Assembly (NCBI GenBank): GCA_012522165.1 | Contig: JAAYKZ010000069.1 | Coordinates: forward strand, 1-8,499 | DNA from: Clostridiales bacterium | GTDB taxonomy: Bacteria; Bacillota; Clostridia; Caldicoprobacterales; UBA3941 | Direction: 5' to 3' | Length of the DNA: 8,499 nt | Part shown: positions 1-7,599 of the stretch, piece by piece | Position numbering within the stretch: position 1 is the stretch's first letter | Layout: each line of letters starts with the position of its first letter | Notes under the pieces: model-generated | Told to the model about the DNA's origin: nothing | What the model saw: the letters and a program-made list of their open reading frames with translations, nothing else | Database searches by the model: none | Program-made: the position numbers and the translations under genes

Positions 1-86
1 ATATTTTTTTGTTTTTGCAAACTTCATTATATCAGAGGCCTTTCTTTTTTTATACTTTTTTGTCACAAATGTATTATCTCATTTCA
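1..86 (+). repeat. Left arm of 86-bp inverted repeat
   Basis: Every base from 1 to 86 equals the reverse complement of 8374-8459 (position i pairs with 8460-i), and identity stops at 87. The window begins inside the match, so the true repeat could extend further left. Read on the plus strand, frame 2 encodes the same hydrophobic stretch that lies upstream of the deacetylase at the other end. Here it runs only six more codons past the repeat before a TAA at 104-106, so this copy is not joined to a gene. It also holds a copy of the extended -10 promoter (26-34 on the minus strand), pointing out of the window. No transposase lies next to it. Confidence 0.95.
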
Positions 87-232
87 TTACAAGTTTTTTG
101 AATTAATTTATTGTGGTTATAAATGTATTATTGGTGTCTACATATTTTTAATTTTTGGATGTAATTCTGTGCTTATTCCGTTATTATAAATAGCATATGA
201 AAATAAGGTTAATTAAGAAATAAAACCAATTA
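87..232. other. AT-rich intergenic stretch, no gene seen
   Basis: Between the repeat arm and the trxB promoter the DNA is very AT-rich, with frequent stops in all frames. I see no RNA gene, riboswitch-like fold or convincing terminator. It is ordinary leader sequence as far as can be read. Confidence 0.6.
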
Positions 233-261
233 TTCACAAATATCATTATTTAGGGTATAAT
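233..261 (+). promoter_or_regulatory. Sigma-A-type promoter for trxB-glmM
   Basis: A TTCACA box (233-238, five of six matches to TTGACA) is followed after exactly 17 bp by a perfect TATAAT (256-261). Transcription would begin near 268, giving a leader of about 70 nt before the GTG at 339. A weaker second candidate is TTGATA (279-284) with TATAAT (306-311), but its 21-bp spacing is poor. Confidence 0.6.
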
Positions 262-338
262 AATTTAGATATTAAGGGTTGATATAAGTTTGGGGATATA
301 GGGTATATAATAAGGAAACAGGAAGGAGTTGAAGACAA

Positions 339-1256
339 GTGAAGGATATTATCATAATTGGCGGTGGTGTAGCAGGACTTACAGCAGGTATGTATGCTAA
401 AAGAGGTGGAATGGATACCCTGCTGTTTGAAAAGATGTTTGTTGGAGGTCAGGCTGCTACCACTTACAGCATTGAAAACTATCCTGGATTTGTGGACCCT
501 ATAAGCGGGCCTGATTTTGCTATGAAATTAGAAAGTCATGCTCGTAAATTTGGACTGGAGATTCTTTATGATGAAGTTAAAGAAATAGTAGTAGATGATA
601 AGATAAAAAAAGTTATTACCGAAGATAAAGAGTATGAGACCAAAACAATTATACTAGCTATGGGCGCAAGTCCCAAAATGTTAGGGCTTGATAAGGAAGA
701 GAGATTTCGCGGCAGGGGAGTATCCTATTGTGCCACCTGTGATGGAGCTTTTTACAAGGATAAGGTGACTGCTGTTGTAGGCGGTGGCGATACAGCTACT
801 GAAGATGCCCTGTTTCTGGCTCAATACGCTTCTAAGGTTTATCTGATTCATCGCAGGGATCAGCTTAGAGCGTCAAAAATCCTACAGGATCGAGTCTTGG
901 CTCACCCTAAGATTGAAGTATTATGGGATACCGTAGTAGAATCTATAATCGGTGAGGAACAGGTAGAGGGTATTAGTATAAAGAACCTTAAGACTAATAC
1001 TGTATCACAGCTTGAGTTAGATGGATTCTTCATAGCTATAGGTATAAAACCTAATAACCAGTTGGCAGTGGGCAAGGTAGATATGACAGATGACGGATTT
1101 GTTATAGCTGACGAGACTATGGCAACTAATGTACCAGGAGTGTTTGCAGTAGGTGATTTACGTTATAAGCCGGTATGGCAATTGGTAACTGCAGCAGCAG
1201 ATGGTGCAGTAGGAACATTGTCAGCACAGAGATATATTATGGAGAATTTCGAATAA
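339..1256 (+). CDS. trxB: Thioredoxin reductase (NADPH-type, TrxB family)
   Basis: Cytoplasmic flavoprotein of 305 aa, the usual low-molecular-weight TrxR length. It should transfer electrons from NADPH through FAD to a redox-active disulfide and on to thioredoxin. Visible motifs are the N-terminal FAD dinucleotide fold GGGVAG (residues 8-13), GGQ (36-38), ENYPGF (46-51), the redox-active CATC (131-134), the NADPH fold GGGDTA (148-153), HRRDQLR (171-177) and the C-terminal FAD motif GVFAVGD (267-273). The intact NADPH motifs argue against a ferredoxin-dependent variant. The start is GTG, supported by an AAGGAG site at 323-328, 10 nt upstream. Trp280 precedes Gln281 where Arg-Gln is usual. glmM follows after 20 nt, so the two are probably cotranscribed. 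No thioredoxin gene is in view, so the physiological partner is unproven. Confidence 0.93.
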   Translation: MKDIIIIGGGVAGLTAGMYAKRGGMDTLLFEKMFVGGQAATTYSIENYPGFVDPISGPDFAMKLESHARKFGLEILYDEVKEIVVDDKIKKVITEDKEYETKTIILAMGASPKMLGLDKEERFRGRGVSYCATCDGAFYKDKVTAVVGGGDTATEDALFLAQYASKVYLIHRRDQLRASKILQDRVLAHPKIEVLWDTVVESIIGEEQVEGISIKNLKTNTVSQLELDGFFIAIGIKPNNQLAVGKVDMTDDGFVIADETMATNVPGVFAVGDLRYKPVWQLVTAAADGAVGTLSAQRYIMENFE

Positions 1257-1276
1257 ACAAGGATTGGGGAGAAGTT

Positions 1277-2623
1277 ATGGGACGTTTATTTGGAACTGAT
1301 GGAGTAAGAGGATTGGCAAATGAGACGCTCACTTGTGAACTGGCATATAAAATAGGTCAGGCAACTGTAAGTGTATTAAAAATGGCAAAGCATAAGCCTA
1401 GAATACTTGTTGGAAGGGATACTAGACTCTCTGGAGATATGCTGGAAGCTGCCCTAGTAGCCGGCATTTGCTCTGTAGGAGGAGAAGCTAGAATAGCAGG
1501 AGTTATTCCTACCCCAGCTGTAGCATACTTAGCCAGACACTATAAGACTGACGCTGGAGTGGTAATTTCTGCATCGCACAACTCTATGGAGTATAATGGT
1601 ATAAAAATATTTAATAACCAAGGCTATAAGTTACCTGATGAGTTGGAAGAGAGAATCGAAAGCATCGTATTGGATAACTCTGAAGAAATAGTATATCCTA
1701 CGGGTGTAGATATTGGGCGTGTAGTAAGGGTAAAGAATGCTGTAAGGCATTATGAGGAATTTTTAAAAAGTACCATAGATGTTAGATTAGACGGTTTAAA
1801 GCTAGTAGTGGATTGTGCCAACGGAGCAGCATCAAAGATTGCCCCAGGAATCTTATCCCAGCTAGGGGCTGAGGTTTATCCAATATACGATGAACCTGAC
1901 GGTATTAATATCAACTCTTTGTGTGGTTCAACCTATCCAGAAAATCTTCAAGAATACGTAGTAGAGATGGGTGCTGATGTAGGGTTAGCCTTTGATGGAG
2001 ATGCTGACAGGCTAATAGCTGTAGATGAGCGTGGAAAGATAGTAGACGGGGATCAGATGCTAGTCATTTGTGGTCTCGATATGCAAAAGAGAGGCATCCT
2101 TAAAAAGAATACGGTGGTAGGCACTGTAATGAGCAATTTAGGCTTTGACAAGGCTTTAGAGAAGGCAGGATGCAATGTTGTCAAGACAAAAGTGGGAGAT
2201 AGATATGTACTGGAAAAGATGTTGGAAGAAGGATACAATATTGGTGGCGAACAGTCAGGACATATTATTTTCTTAGATCATAATACCACAGGAGACGGGA
2301 TTTTAACTGCTCTTCAGCTATTATCAGTTGTCAAGAGAGAGAACAAAAAACTATCAGAATTGTCCAAGGTTATGGAAAAATTCCCTCAGGTGCTGGTTAA
2401 TGCAAAGGTAAGTGAGGAAGGTAAGCTAACCTATAATCAGGATCCTGTTATACAGGAAGAGATTAAACGTATGGAGGATAGGTTTGCAGGTGAAGGCAGA
2501 GTACTTGTTCGTGCGTCAGGAACCGAGCCTTTGATAAGGGTTATGATAGAAGGAAAAGACCAACGTGAAATAGAAGAATACGCAGTAGGATTAGCTAAAT
2601 TAATAGAAGAAAGGCTAAACTAA
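1277..2623 (+). CDS. glmM: Phosphoglucosamine mutase GlmM
   Basis: Interconverts glucosamine-6-phosphate and glucosamine-1-phosphate, the step before GlmU makes UDP-GlcNAc for peptidoglycan. The 448-aa length fits the family. Seen in order: the N-terminal FGTDGVRG signature (5-12), the active-site SASHN with phospho-acceptor Ser100, the magnesium loop DGDADR (240-245), the sugar-binding GGEQSGH (323-329) and the C-terminal phosphate-binding RASGTEP (412-418). Together these separate it from generic phosphomannomutases. The ATG at 1277 is chosen because the family starts with this FGTDG region and a GGGGAG site (1266-1271) sits 5 nt before it; an earlier in-frame ATG at 1175 lies inside trxB. 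It is the last gene before a strong terminator. The common cdaA and ybbR neighbours are absent from this window. Confidence 0.96.
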   Translation: MGRLFGTDGVRGLANETLTCELAYKIGQATVSVLKMAKHKPRILVGRDTRLSGDMLEAALVAGICSVGGEARIAGVIPTPAVAYLARHYKTDAGVVISASHNSMEYNGIKIFNNQGYKLPDELEERIESIVLDNSEEIVYPTGVDIGRVVRVKNAVRHYEEFLKSTIDVRLDGLKLVVDCANGAASKIAPGILSQLGAEVYPIYDEPDGININSLCGSTYPENLQEYVVEMGADVGLAFDGDADRLIAVDERGKIVDGDQMLVICGLDMQKRGILKKNTVVGTVMSNLGFDKALEKAGCNVVKTKVGDRYVLEKMLEEGYNIGGEQSGHIIFLDHNTTGDGILTALQLLSVVKRENKKLSELSKVMEKFPQVLVNAKVSEEGKLTYNQDPVIQEEIKRMEDRFAGEGRVLVRASGTEPLIRVMIEGKDQREIEEYAVGLAKLIEERLN

Positions 2624-2644
2624 TTATTTTAATAGTGAAATATC

Positions 2645-2691
2645 ATGGCAGTAGGCTTACAAATTTAGGGCTTACTACCATATGTTTTTTT
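2645..2691 (+). terminator. Rho-independent terminator after glmM
   Basis: A 12-position stem pairs 2645-2656 with 2670-2681 (one C-A mismatch and one G-T wobble) around a 13-nt loop, and is followed three bases later by seven Ts (2685-2691). It starts about 20 nt after the glmM stop and should end the trxB-glmM transcript, separating it from the prsA unit. Confidence 0.85.
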
Positions 2692-2724
2692 AGTCAGCCC
2701 CTTACTTTTCTCATCATTATACTA

Positions 2725-2730
2725 TATAAT
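2725..2730 (+). promoter_or_regulatory. Putative -10 box for the prsA operon
   Basis: A perfect TATAAT lies 62 nt before the prsA start and after the terminator, where a new promoter is expected. The -35 region at 2702-2707 (TTACTT) is a poor match, so this promoter may be weak or need an activator. Confidence 0.4.
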
Positions 2731-2737
2731 TAATGTT

Positions 2738-2762
2738 AATTAACTAGCACAACGAGTTAATT
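2738..2762. repeat. Short inverted repeat upstream of prsA
   Basis: AATTAACT (2738-2745) and AGTTAATT (2755-2762) are perfect inverted 8-mers around a 9-nt spacer. They start about where transcription from the TATAAT at 2725-2730 would begin. They could be an operator or a weak leader hairpin. In DNA this AT-rich chance is also possible. Confidence 0.35.
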
Positions 2763-2791
2763 GTTAAGTAAAAATGGAAGGAATTGATGTA

Positions 2792-3973
2792 ATGATTATT
2801 AAGAGGATAGTTTCATTTGTTTTATTGTTAATTTTAGGAGTATCAATTATTGGCTGTGGAATAAATGACAATGAAGATACAGTAGTAGCTAAAGTCAATG
2901 GTGAAAAGATTACCAAGGGTGAATTTAATAAACTCTATGATCAAGTAAAGCAAAACTATTATATTACAGAAGAAATTGAGAATGATCCAGAGCAAAAAGA
3001 AACAATAGCTGAGATAAAGGCTGATATATTGGAACAGCTAATAGTCCAAAAGCTCATAGTTCAAAAGGCAAAAGATGCGGGATTTGTTGTCACCGATGAA
3101 ATTTTAGATCAAGCAAGGACAGAGTTTGAAAACATTATTGCAGAAGTGGCATCACAAATGGAGATAATGGATAATAATATGCAGGATGAACAGGAAGAGG
3201 ATACTGAGGATCAAGGTAAAGATTATGTAGGTGAAGCTAGGGCATTTGTTGAGGAACAGCTAGATGCTATGGGTCAAACTGAGGATGAGTATATAGAACT
3301 TATTGCTCAGCAGATAGTTATCGACAACTATGTAGAGGAATTGGTTAAGGATGTCAATGCCAATGAGCAAGAGATCCAGGAGTATTACGAAGAGAGATTG
3401 CAAATTCAGAAAGAAAATATATCTATCTTGGCATTCGAAGAGGTAGAATTGTATTCACCCGAAGAAGTTAGGGTTAAACATGTGTTGATAAAATTGCCAC
3501 AAGAGGATATAGATCAATACAATGCCATGGTTGATGAAGGAAAGACAGAAGAAGCAGATAAATATTTAGATGAAAAACTAAAGGCTATTGAACCCAAGGC
3601 TATGGAAGTATTGGAAAAAGCCCAAAATGGCCAGGAATTTGAGAAACTCATTGAGGAATACGGTGAAGATCCTGGTATGGAAGATAATGATGTAGGATAT
3701 ATAGTCAGGCAGGATGGCTCCTTTGTGCCTCAATTTGAAGAAGCAGCTTTTAGCTTAGAAGAAGGAGAGATATCTGATCTGGTAGCTAGCAGTTATGGTT
3801 ATCATATCATAAAGCTTTATGAAAAGATGCCTGAGAAAGTATATACTTTAGAGGAAAAGTATGATGAGTTAGAGCAAGTAGTAAGTCAGCACAAAAAGAT
3901 AGATGCCTGGACAGTAATGTTGGATGAGTGGCTGGAAAAAGCTGAAATAAAGAGGTATGAGGGGAGGTTATAG
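2792..3973 (+). CDS. prsA: PrsA/SurA-like peptidyl-prolyl isomerase lipoprotein
   Basis: Extracytoplasmic foldase of 393 aa, expected to be lipid-anchored on the outer face of the membrane, where it helps exported proteins fold and isomerises prolyl bonds. A short basic N-terminus, a hydrophobic core and the lipobox I-I-G-C place the modified cysteine at residue 22. A SurA-N-like helical segment starts near residue 31 (VAKVNGEKIT). The parvulin domain covers about 225-345: its first strand carries VKHVLI with His230, DPG lies near 293-295, and GYHII carries the second histidine, His338. The ATG at 2792 is preferred over that at 2774 because GGAAGGA (2776-2782) is well placed for it and the signal peptide then starts cleanly. 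Odd features are a very acidic stretch near residues 130-145 and a charged insertion of about 25 residues inside the parvulin domain. It appears to head an operon with the two-component genes. Confidence 0.88.
   Translation: MIIKRIVSFVLLLILGVSIIGCGINDNEDTVVAKVNGEKITKGEFNKLYDQVKQNYYITEEIENDPEQKETIAEIKADILEQLIVQKLIVQKAKDAGFVVTDEILDQARTEFENIIAEVASQMEIMDNNMQDEQEEDTEDQGKDYVGEARAFVEEQLDAMGQTEDEYIELIAQQIVIDNYVEELVKDVNANEQEIQEYYEERLQIQKENISILAFEEVELYSPEEVRVKHVLIKLPQEDIDQYNAMVDEGKTEEADKYLDEKLKAIEPKAMEVLEKAQNGQEFEKLIEEYGEDPGMEDNDVGYIVRQDGSFVPQFEEAAFSLEEGEISDLVASSYGYHIIKLYEKMPEKVYTLEEKYDELEQVVSQHKKIDAWTVMLDEWLEKAEIKRYEGRL
3961..3967 (+). promoter_or_regulatory. Distant ribosome binding site for the response regulator
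   Basis: GGGGAGG is a near-perfect Shine-Dalgarno sequence inside the last codons of prsA, but it ends 16 nt before the ATG at 3984, well beyond the usual 5-10 nt. An in-frame TAA at 3975-3977 excludes any earlier start. Translation may therefore be inefficient or depend on ribosomes finishing prsA. Confidence 0.5.
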
Positions 3974-3983
3974 CTAAAGCAAC

Positions 3984-4679
3984 ATGAAAGGTAAGGTATT
4001 AATCGTTGATGATGAGAGTTCTATTCGTAGCTTTGTAAGGATAGGATTTGAAAGAAGCAATTTTGAGATAATAGAGGCGGAAACTGGTGAGGAAGCCATT
4101 AAATTAGCTAGAGAGCATAAGCCTGATATAGTTGTATTGGATATTATGCTGCCTGGAATAGATGGTTTTGAAGTATGTGTTGCCCTTCGCTCAGAATTTC
4201 CCATAATGGGCATTGTAATGCTCACTGCCCGGGATTTGGATATGGATAGAATTATGGGATTGGAACAGGGGGCCGATGATTATGTAGTAAAGCCCTTTAA
4301 TCCCTTAGAGTTGGTATTGAGAGCCGAAGGATTATTGCGCCGATTAGGCGGCAATAATGAACCAAAAAATGATCGTAGTATATACGATCCTCCTTTTGAG
4401 GTGGATACCTACTCTCAGAAGGTTTATAAGAATGGTGGAGAAATAGCGCTAACCCCCAAAGAATATCAATTAATGACTTTATTTATAAATAACCCAGGGA
4501 AGTTATTTAGCCGTAATGAGCTAATTGACCAGGTATGGGGTGAAGATTATGTTGGTGATTTGAAGGTTGTTGATGTGAATATCCGAAGGTTGAGGAAAAG
4601 AATTGAGGACAGGCCTTCTCATCCCAAATATATAGAGACTGTATGGGGAATTGGATATCGATGGAGAGAAAAGGAATAG
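3984..4679 (+). CDS. OmpR/PhoB-family response regulator
   Basis: Cytoplasmic transcription factor of 231 aa, the receiver of the kinase encoded next. The receiver domain (1-115) has the acidic pair Asp9-Asp10, phosphoacceptor Asp53 in VLDIMLPG, Thr81 and Lys103 in VVKPF, so all phosphotransfer residues are present. A winged-helix domain follows (about 135-229), with LTPKEYQL (156-163), the recognition-helix region VVDVNIRRLRKRI (195-207) and the closing WGIGYRW (221-227). It starts 10 nt after prsA stops and overlaps the kinase gene. Target genes are unknown. Its own operon is a reasonable guess, since many such systems autoregulate. It resembles PhoP/ResD/WalR-type regulators too generally to assign a named orthologue. 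Confidence 0.95.
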   Translation: MKGKVLIVDDESSIRSFVRIGFERSNFEIIEAETGEEAIKLAREHKPDIVVLDIMLPGIDGFEVCVALRSEFPIMGIVMLTARDLDMDRIMGLEQGADDYVVKPFNPLELVLRAEGLLRRLGGNNEPKNDRSIYDPPFEVDTYSQKVYKNGGEIALTPKEYQLMTLFINNPGKLFSRNELIDQVWGEDYVGDLKVVDVNIRRLRKRIEDRPSHPKYIETVWGIGYRWREKE

Positions 4680-6070
4680 AACGTCAACAAAGCATTAAAA
4701 CCAGGATTGGTTACAGCTTTATGGGAATTATTGTCATTAGTATATTTATATTTATACTAATGCTTAGCGTGTTTCTAAAGGAGTATTATTATAAAAGCGT
4801 AGAGGATATATTAACTGATCAAATTCGTATGTCTGCCAGCTTTTATTCCAGGTATTTTTCCGATAGCTCCCTTGAAGATAATGTAATGGATAATGTAGAT
4901 GTATTTTGGAAATTCACCTCTGCTCAGGTTCAAATTATTGATAACTCCGGCACGGTATTAATGGACTCTATTGGAGTATATTTTACTGATAAGCTGGAGA
5001 CATCAGATGTGAAAAGGGCCTTAGATGGTGAGGCTGGAAAATGGATTGGTAGAGTCGCATATACTGATGATTTAGTAATGTCAGTTTCTCATCCTTTAGA
5101 AGCTAATAGTGAAGTAGTAGGTGTGTTAAGGTTTACAACATCCCTTGAGCCTATTAATGAACAGCTAAGATATGTGATCTGGATTTTTATTCTTATGGGT
5201 ATATTAACAATAGCTATATCCAGTATAATTAGCTTTATCTTGGCCAACGGAGTAGTCAGCCCCATAAAACAAGTAACCAGGGTAGCTGAAAAAATGGCTA
5301 AAGGGGATTTTCAGGTAAGGTGTATAAAAGAGTCCAACGATGAAGTGGGACGCTTGGCTGATACTCTTAACTATATGGCCAATGAAATAATGGAAAAAGA
5401 ACAGATAAAAAACGAATTTATCGCATCAGTTTCTCATGAGCTTAGAACTCCCCTAACCTCAATAAAGGGATGGGCTGTTATCTTGAATAATACCAATCCA
5501 GAGGAAGTTGAGACCTTTAGGGATGGACTTAAAATAATAGAAAAAGAGACAGAACGATTATCAGGGATGGTAGAGGAACTACTGGATTTTTCTAAGCTGC
5601 TTTCAGGGGAAATTAGCTTAAAGCTTAAAAGGACTAATCTTGTAGACCTAATAGAGTATATTAAACGTCATATGACCCCAGTAGCTCAGAGAAATAGAAT
5701 TAATTTTGAGGTAGAATATCCAGACCAATTGCCTGAGATAAGTATAGATGAAAATAGAATAAAACAGGTATTGATCAATGTTTTGGATAATGCCTTTAAA
5801 TTTACATCTCAAGGCGGTATGGTCAGCTTTAAGACATATATAGAAGATAATTTTATTGTTATGGTTGTGCTGGATAATGGATGTGGTATACCCTCCCATG
5901 AGCTGCCTTATGTAAAGGACAAGTTCTTTAAAGGAAAGAATAGTAAAGCCGCCAGCGGGATCGGCCTTTCTGTATCCAATGAGATAATAAGCAAACATAA
6001 TGGTCAGCTGGATATAGAAAGCCAGGAGGGCAAAGGAACAAAAGTGATAATAAGGCTGCCAATTTCGTAA
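4661..6070 (+). CDS. Membrane sensor histidine kinase (HAMP-HisKA-HATPase)
   Basis: Partner of the preceding response regulator; 469 aa from the ATG at 4661. Order of parts: a short basic cytoplasmic start, membrane segment 1 (about 19-39), an extracellular sensor of about 130 residues with PAS/Cache-like strands (VQIIDNSGTVLMDS), membrane segment 2 (about 171-194), HAMP (about 195-247), HisKA with phospho-acceptor His259 in SVSHELRTP, and an HATPase domain with the N box at Asn377, the G1 box DNGCGIP (405-411) and the G2 box GIGL (433-436). All catalytic boxes are intact. The start is uncertain: 4661 (19-bp overlap with the regulator) has GGGGAA 10 nt upstream, while 4643 would add six residues. 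The signal is unknown, but the outward-facing sensor and the PrsA and lipoprotein neighbours suggest an envelope cue. Confidence 0.93.
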   Translation: MERKGIERQQSIKTRIGYSFMGIIVISIFIFILMLSVFLKEYYYKSVEDILTDQIRMSASFYSRYFSDSSLEDNVMDNVDVFWKFTSAQVQIIDNSGTVLMDSIGVYFTDKLETSDVKRALDGEAGKWIGRVAYTDDLVMSVSHPLEANSEVVGVLRFTTSLEPINEQLRYVIWIFILMGILTIAISSIISFILANGVVSPIKQVTRVAEKMAKGDFQVRCIKESNDEVGRLADTLNYMANEIMEKEQIKNEFIASVSHELRTPLTSIKGWAVILNNTNPEEVETFRDGLKIIEKETERLSGMVEELLDFSKLLSGEISLKLKRTNLVDLIEYIKRHMTPVAQRNRINFEVEYPDQLPEISIDENRIKQVLINVLDNAFKFTSQGGMVSFKTYIEDNFIVMVVLDNGCGIPSHELPYVKDKFFKGKNSKAASGIGLSVSNEIISKHNGQLDIESQEGKGTKVIIRLPIS

Positions 6071-6099
6071 ATGGATTGCTTAGAGGGGAAGATTAAATC

Positions 6100-7599
6100 T
6101 TGAAGAAATTGTGTTTAATACTATCTATTATACTATTATTAACAGGATGCCAAGGATTTCCTCAACTTAACTCAGGGCAGATAATAGTATCCCCTGAAAA
6201 TAGCACAATTCCTATTCGAGGAACTTGGAAAATTTACCAATATAAGAGAATATCTGAAATTCAGGAAGATGAGGATAGCATAAAGGCTGCTGAGGAGCTA
6301 TTGGATAGGATAGCTGTTTTTTCAGACACATGGGCTATGGTAGCAGATGAAAGCTGTACTGATGCCAAGTATCAAATTAGAAAAGTAAAAACAAGAGATT
6401 ATATGCTATTTCATCATAATATGGATATGGAAGATTTAAATATAAGCAATCCAATGATTGATATTATTTCCATTATATCCAATGGATCACTGTTTTTTGA
6501 TATAGCAATGCTAGATGAAGATACTGCCTTGATATATGTGGACAATTGTTTTTATTGGCTGAAAAAGGTTTCAGATAAAATAGATAGTTACTATGCTAAC
6601 GGACAAATGAATTCCCAAAATAAGATTGAAAAACCAGAGGCAAAGGATAACCTGTTAAGAACAGGGGTCCTTATTGGTCTTCGCTCAACTGTGCCTAGTA
6701 CCAATGAGGAAGATATTTTTAACGAGAGAGCTAGTTATAGGACTTTTTGGATTTCCTCTTATAATAAAAATATCCAATCAAGTTTAGAGGCACCAGATTT
6801 GTTTATTCCTAGGAGAAGTGGATTTTGGACTTTGACCGTAAAAACAAGAAAATATAATGACTTTTTGCAGGACAATATTGTGCTAGAGCCTCTTGTGCCA
6901 AGGGGAGCAGGTATTATCAATAAGATAGATGAGCAATTAATAAAGGGCAACATCAAAAAAGATATATTATTTGTTAGTGATGACTATGTTGCAATAGAAT
7001 ACTCCTGGACCATGGGTTCTGTAGCAGAGAGAAATTACAGGGTATTGCCCCTAGATGATGCCAATAGCCTTAGTGGTATTCTGGTATCTGATATTGCCAG
7101 AGAGGATATGAGGGATATATTCTATACTTCTGCACAAGCTCATCTTGTGTCCCATGGTATTAAGATAGATGAAGAATTAAAAGGCATTGTTAGTGTCAGT
7201 GAAGATAATTTCACCTTGGAGAGAAGAAATGGCAACTGGACCCTAAAGGGCAGGTTAGATCTTGGGGACAGATATGAAGAATTCCCAATTGGCCTATCTC
7301 CAGTAGGCAAACTGGTAAATTACGATGAGCTGCATGTGCCCTGGGATTCTGTTAAGGAAAGGGTTCCTATGGCCCTGGATGCTTATACTTCCCCAAATAA
7401 AGATTTATTAATAGTTGTAACTGGCAATTTCCTTATGATTTATACCATAGAAAACGGTGAGCTTTCTGAAAAACCTATAAAGAAAATAGACATAAAAAAA
7501 GGAGAGTCGGTTGTCATGGTAGAATGGGCTACAGGGGACTATGTAGCCCGATGGGAGAAAAGCTTTAACCAACTCAATCCTTATATTATTAATCAATAG
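6100..7599 (+). CDS. Large lipoprotein of unknown function
   Basis: I do not recognise a family. The 499-aa product has a clear lipoprotein signal: Lys2-Lys3, a hydrophobic core, and the lipobox L-T-G-C with Cys17, so it should be anchored outside the membrane. The rest is soluble, with no further membrane segment. A similar local motif (Arg, Gly, then Trp and a hydrophobic residue) occurs three times, around Trp43, Trp243 and Trp380, hinting at repeated beta-rich modules. The C-terminal part (about 425-490) reads like alternating beta strands. The TTG start at 6100 is supported by GAGGGG 11 nt upstream and by the signal peptide directly after it. It lies 29 nt after the kinase gene, so it is probably cotranscribed and may serve as a sensor accessory, substrate or output of the system; that is inference. 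Confidence 0.85.
   Translation: MKKLCLILSIILLLTGCQGFPQLNSGQIIVSPENSTIPIRGTWKIYQYKRISEIQEDEDSIKAAEELLDRIAVFSDTWAMVADESCTDAKYQIRKVKTRDYMLFHHNMDMEDLNISNPMIDIISIISNGSLFFDIAMLDEDTALIYVDNCFYWLKKVSDKIDSYYANGQMNSQNKIEKPEAKDNLLRTGVLIGLRSTVPSTNEEDIFNERASYRTFWISSYNKNIQSSLEAPDLFIPRRSGFWTLTVKTRKYNDFLQDNIVLEPLVPRGAGIINKIDEQLIKGNIKKDILFVSDDYVAIEYSWTMGSVAERNYRVLPLDDANSLSGILVSDIAREDMRDIFYTSAQAHLVSHGIKIDEELKGIVSVSEDNFTLERRNGNWTLKGRLDLGDRYEEFPIGLSPVGKLVNYDELHVPWDSVKERVPMALDAYTSPNKDLLIVVTGNFLMIYTIENGELSEKPIKKIDIKKGESVVMVEWATGDYVARWEKSFNQLNPYIINQ
7526..7549. repeat. 8-bp perfect hairpin in the lipoprotein 3' end
   Basis: GGGCTACA (7526-7533) and TGTAGCCC (7542-7549) form a perfect GC-rich stem with an 8-nt loop, inside the lipoprotein coding region and just past the end of the convergent deacetylase gene. 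No T run follows closely on either strand, so it is not a standard terminator, though it could slow or stabilise either transcript end. Confidence 0.4.

Noticed and set aside
339..1256. Ferredoxin- or flavin-dependent thioredoxin reductase variant
   Set aside because: Those variants lose the NADPH-binding motifs, while GGGDTA and HRRDQLR are intact here.
1175..1276. Earlier in-frame ATG for glmM at 1175
   Set aside because: It lies inside trxB, adds residues unlike any GlmM N-terminus, and the ATG at 1277 has a good ribosome binding site and the FGTDG start region.
2774..2791. ATG at 2774 as the prsA start
   Set aside because: It would place the ribosome binding site inside the gene and add a polar stretch with an acidic residue before the signal peptide. 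The ATG at 2792 fits both signals.
4643..4660. ATG at 4643 as the kinase start
   Set aside because: Possible, but no ribosome binding site precedes it at a suitable distance, whereas GGGGAA is 10 nt before 4661. The difference is only six residues.
5648..5998. Antisense open frames under the kinase and other genes (also 2053-2238, 3974-4225, 6759-6956, 7408-7596)
   Set aside because: They lie opposite well-supported coding regions, lack ribosome binding sites and recognisable motifs, and are best explained as reading-frame shadows.
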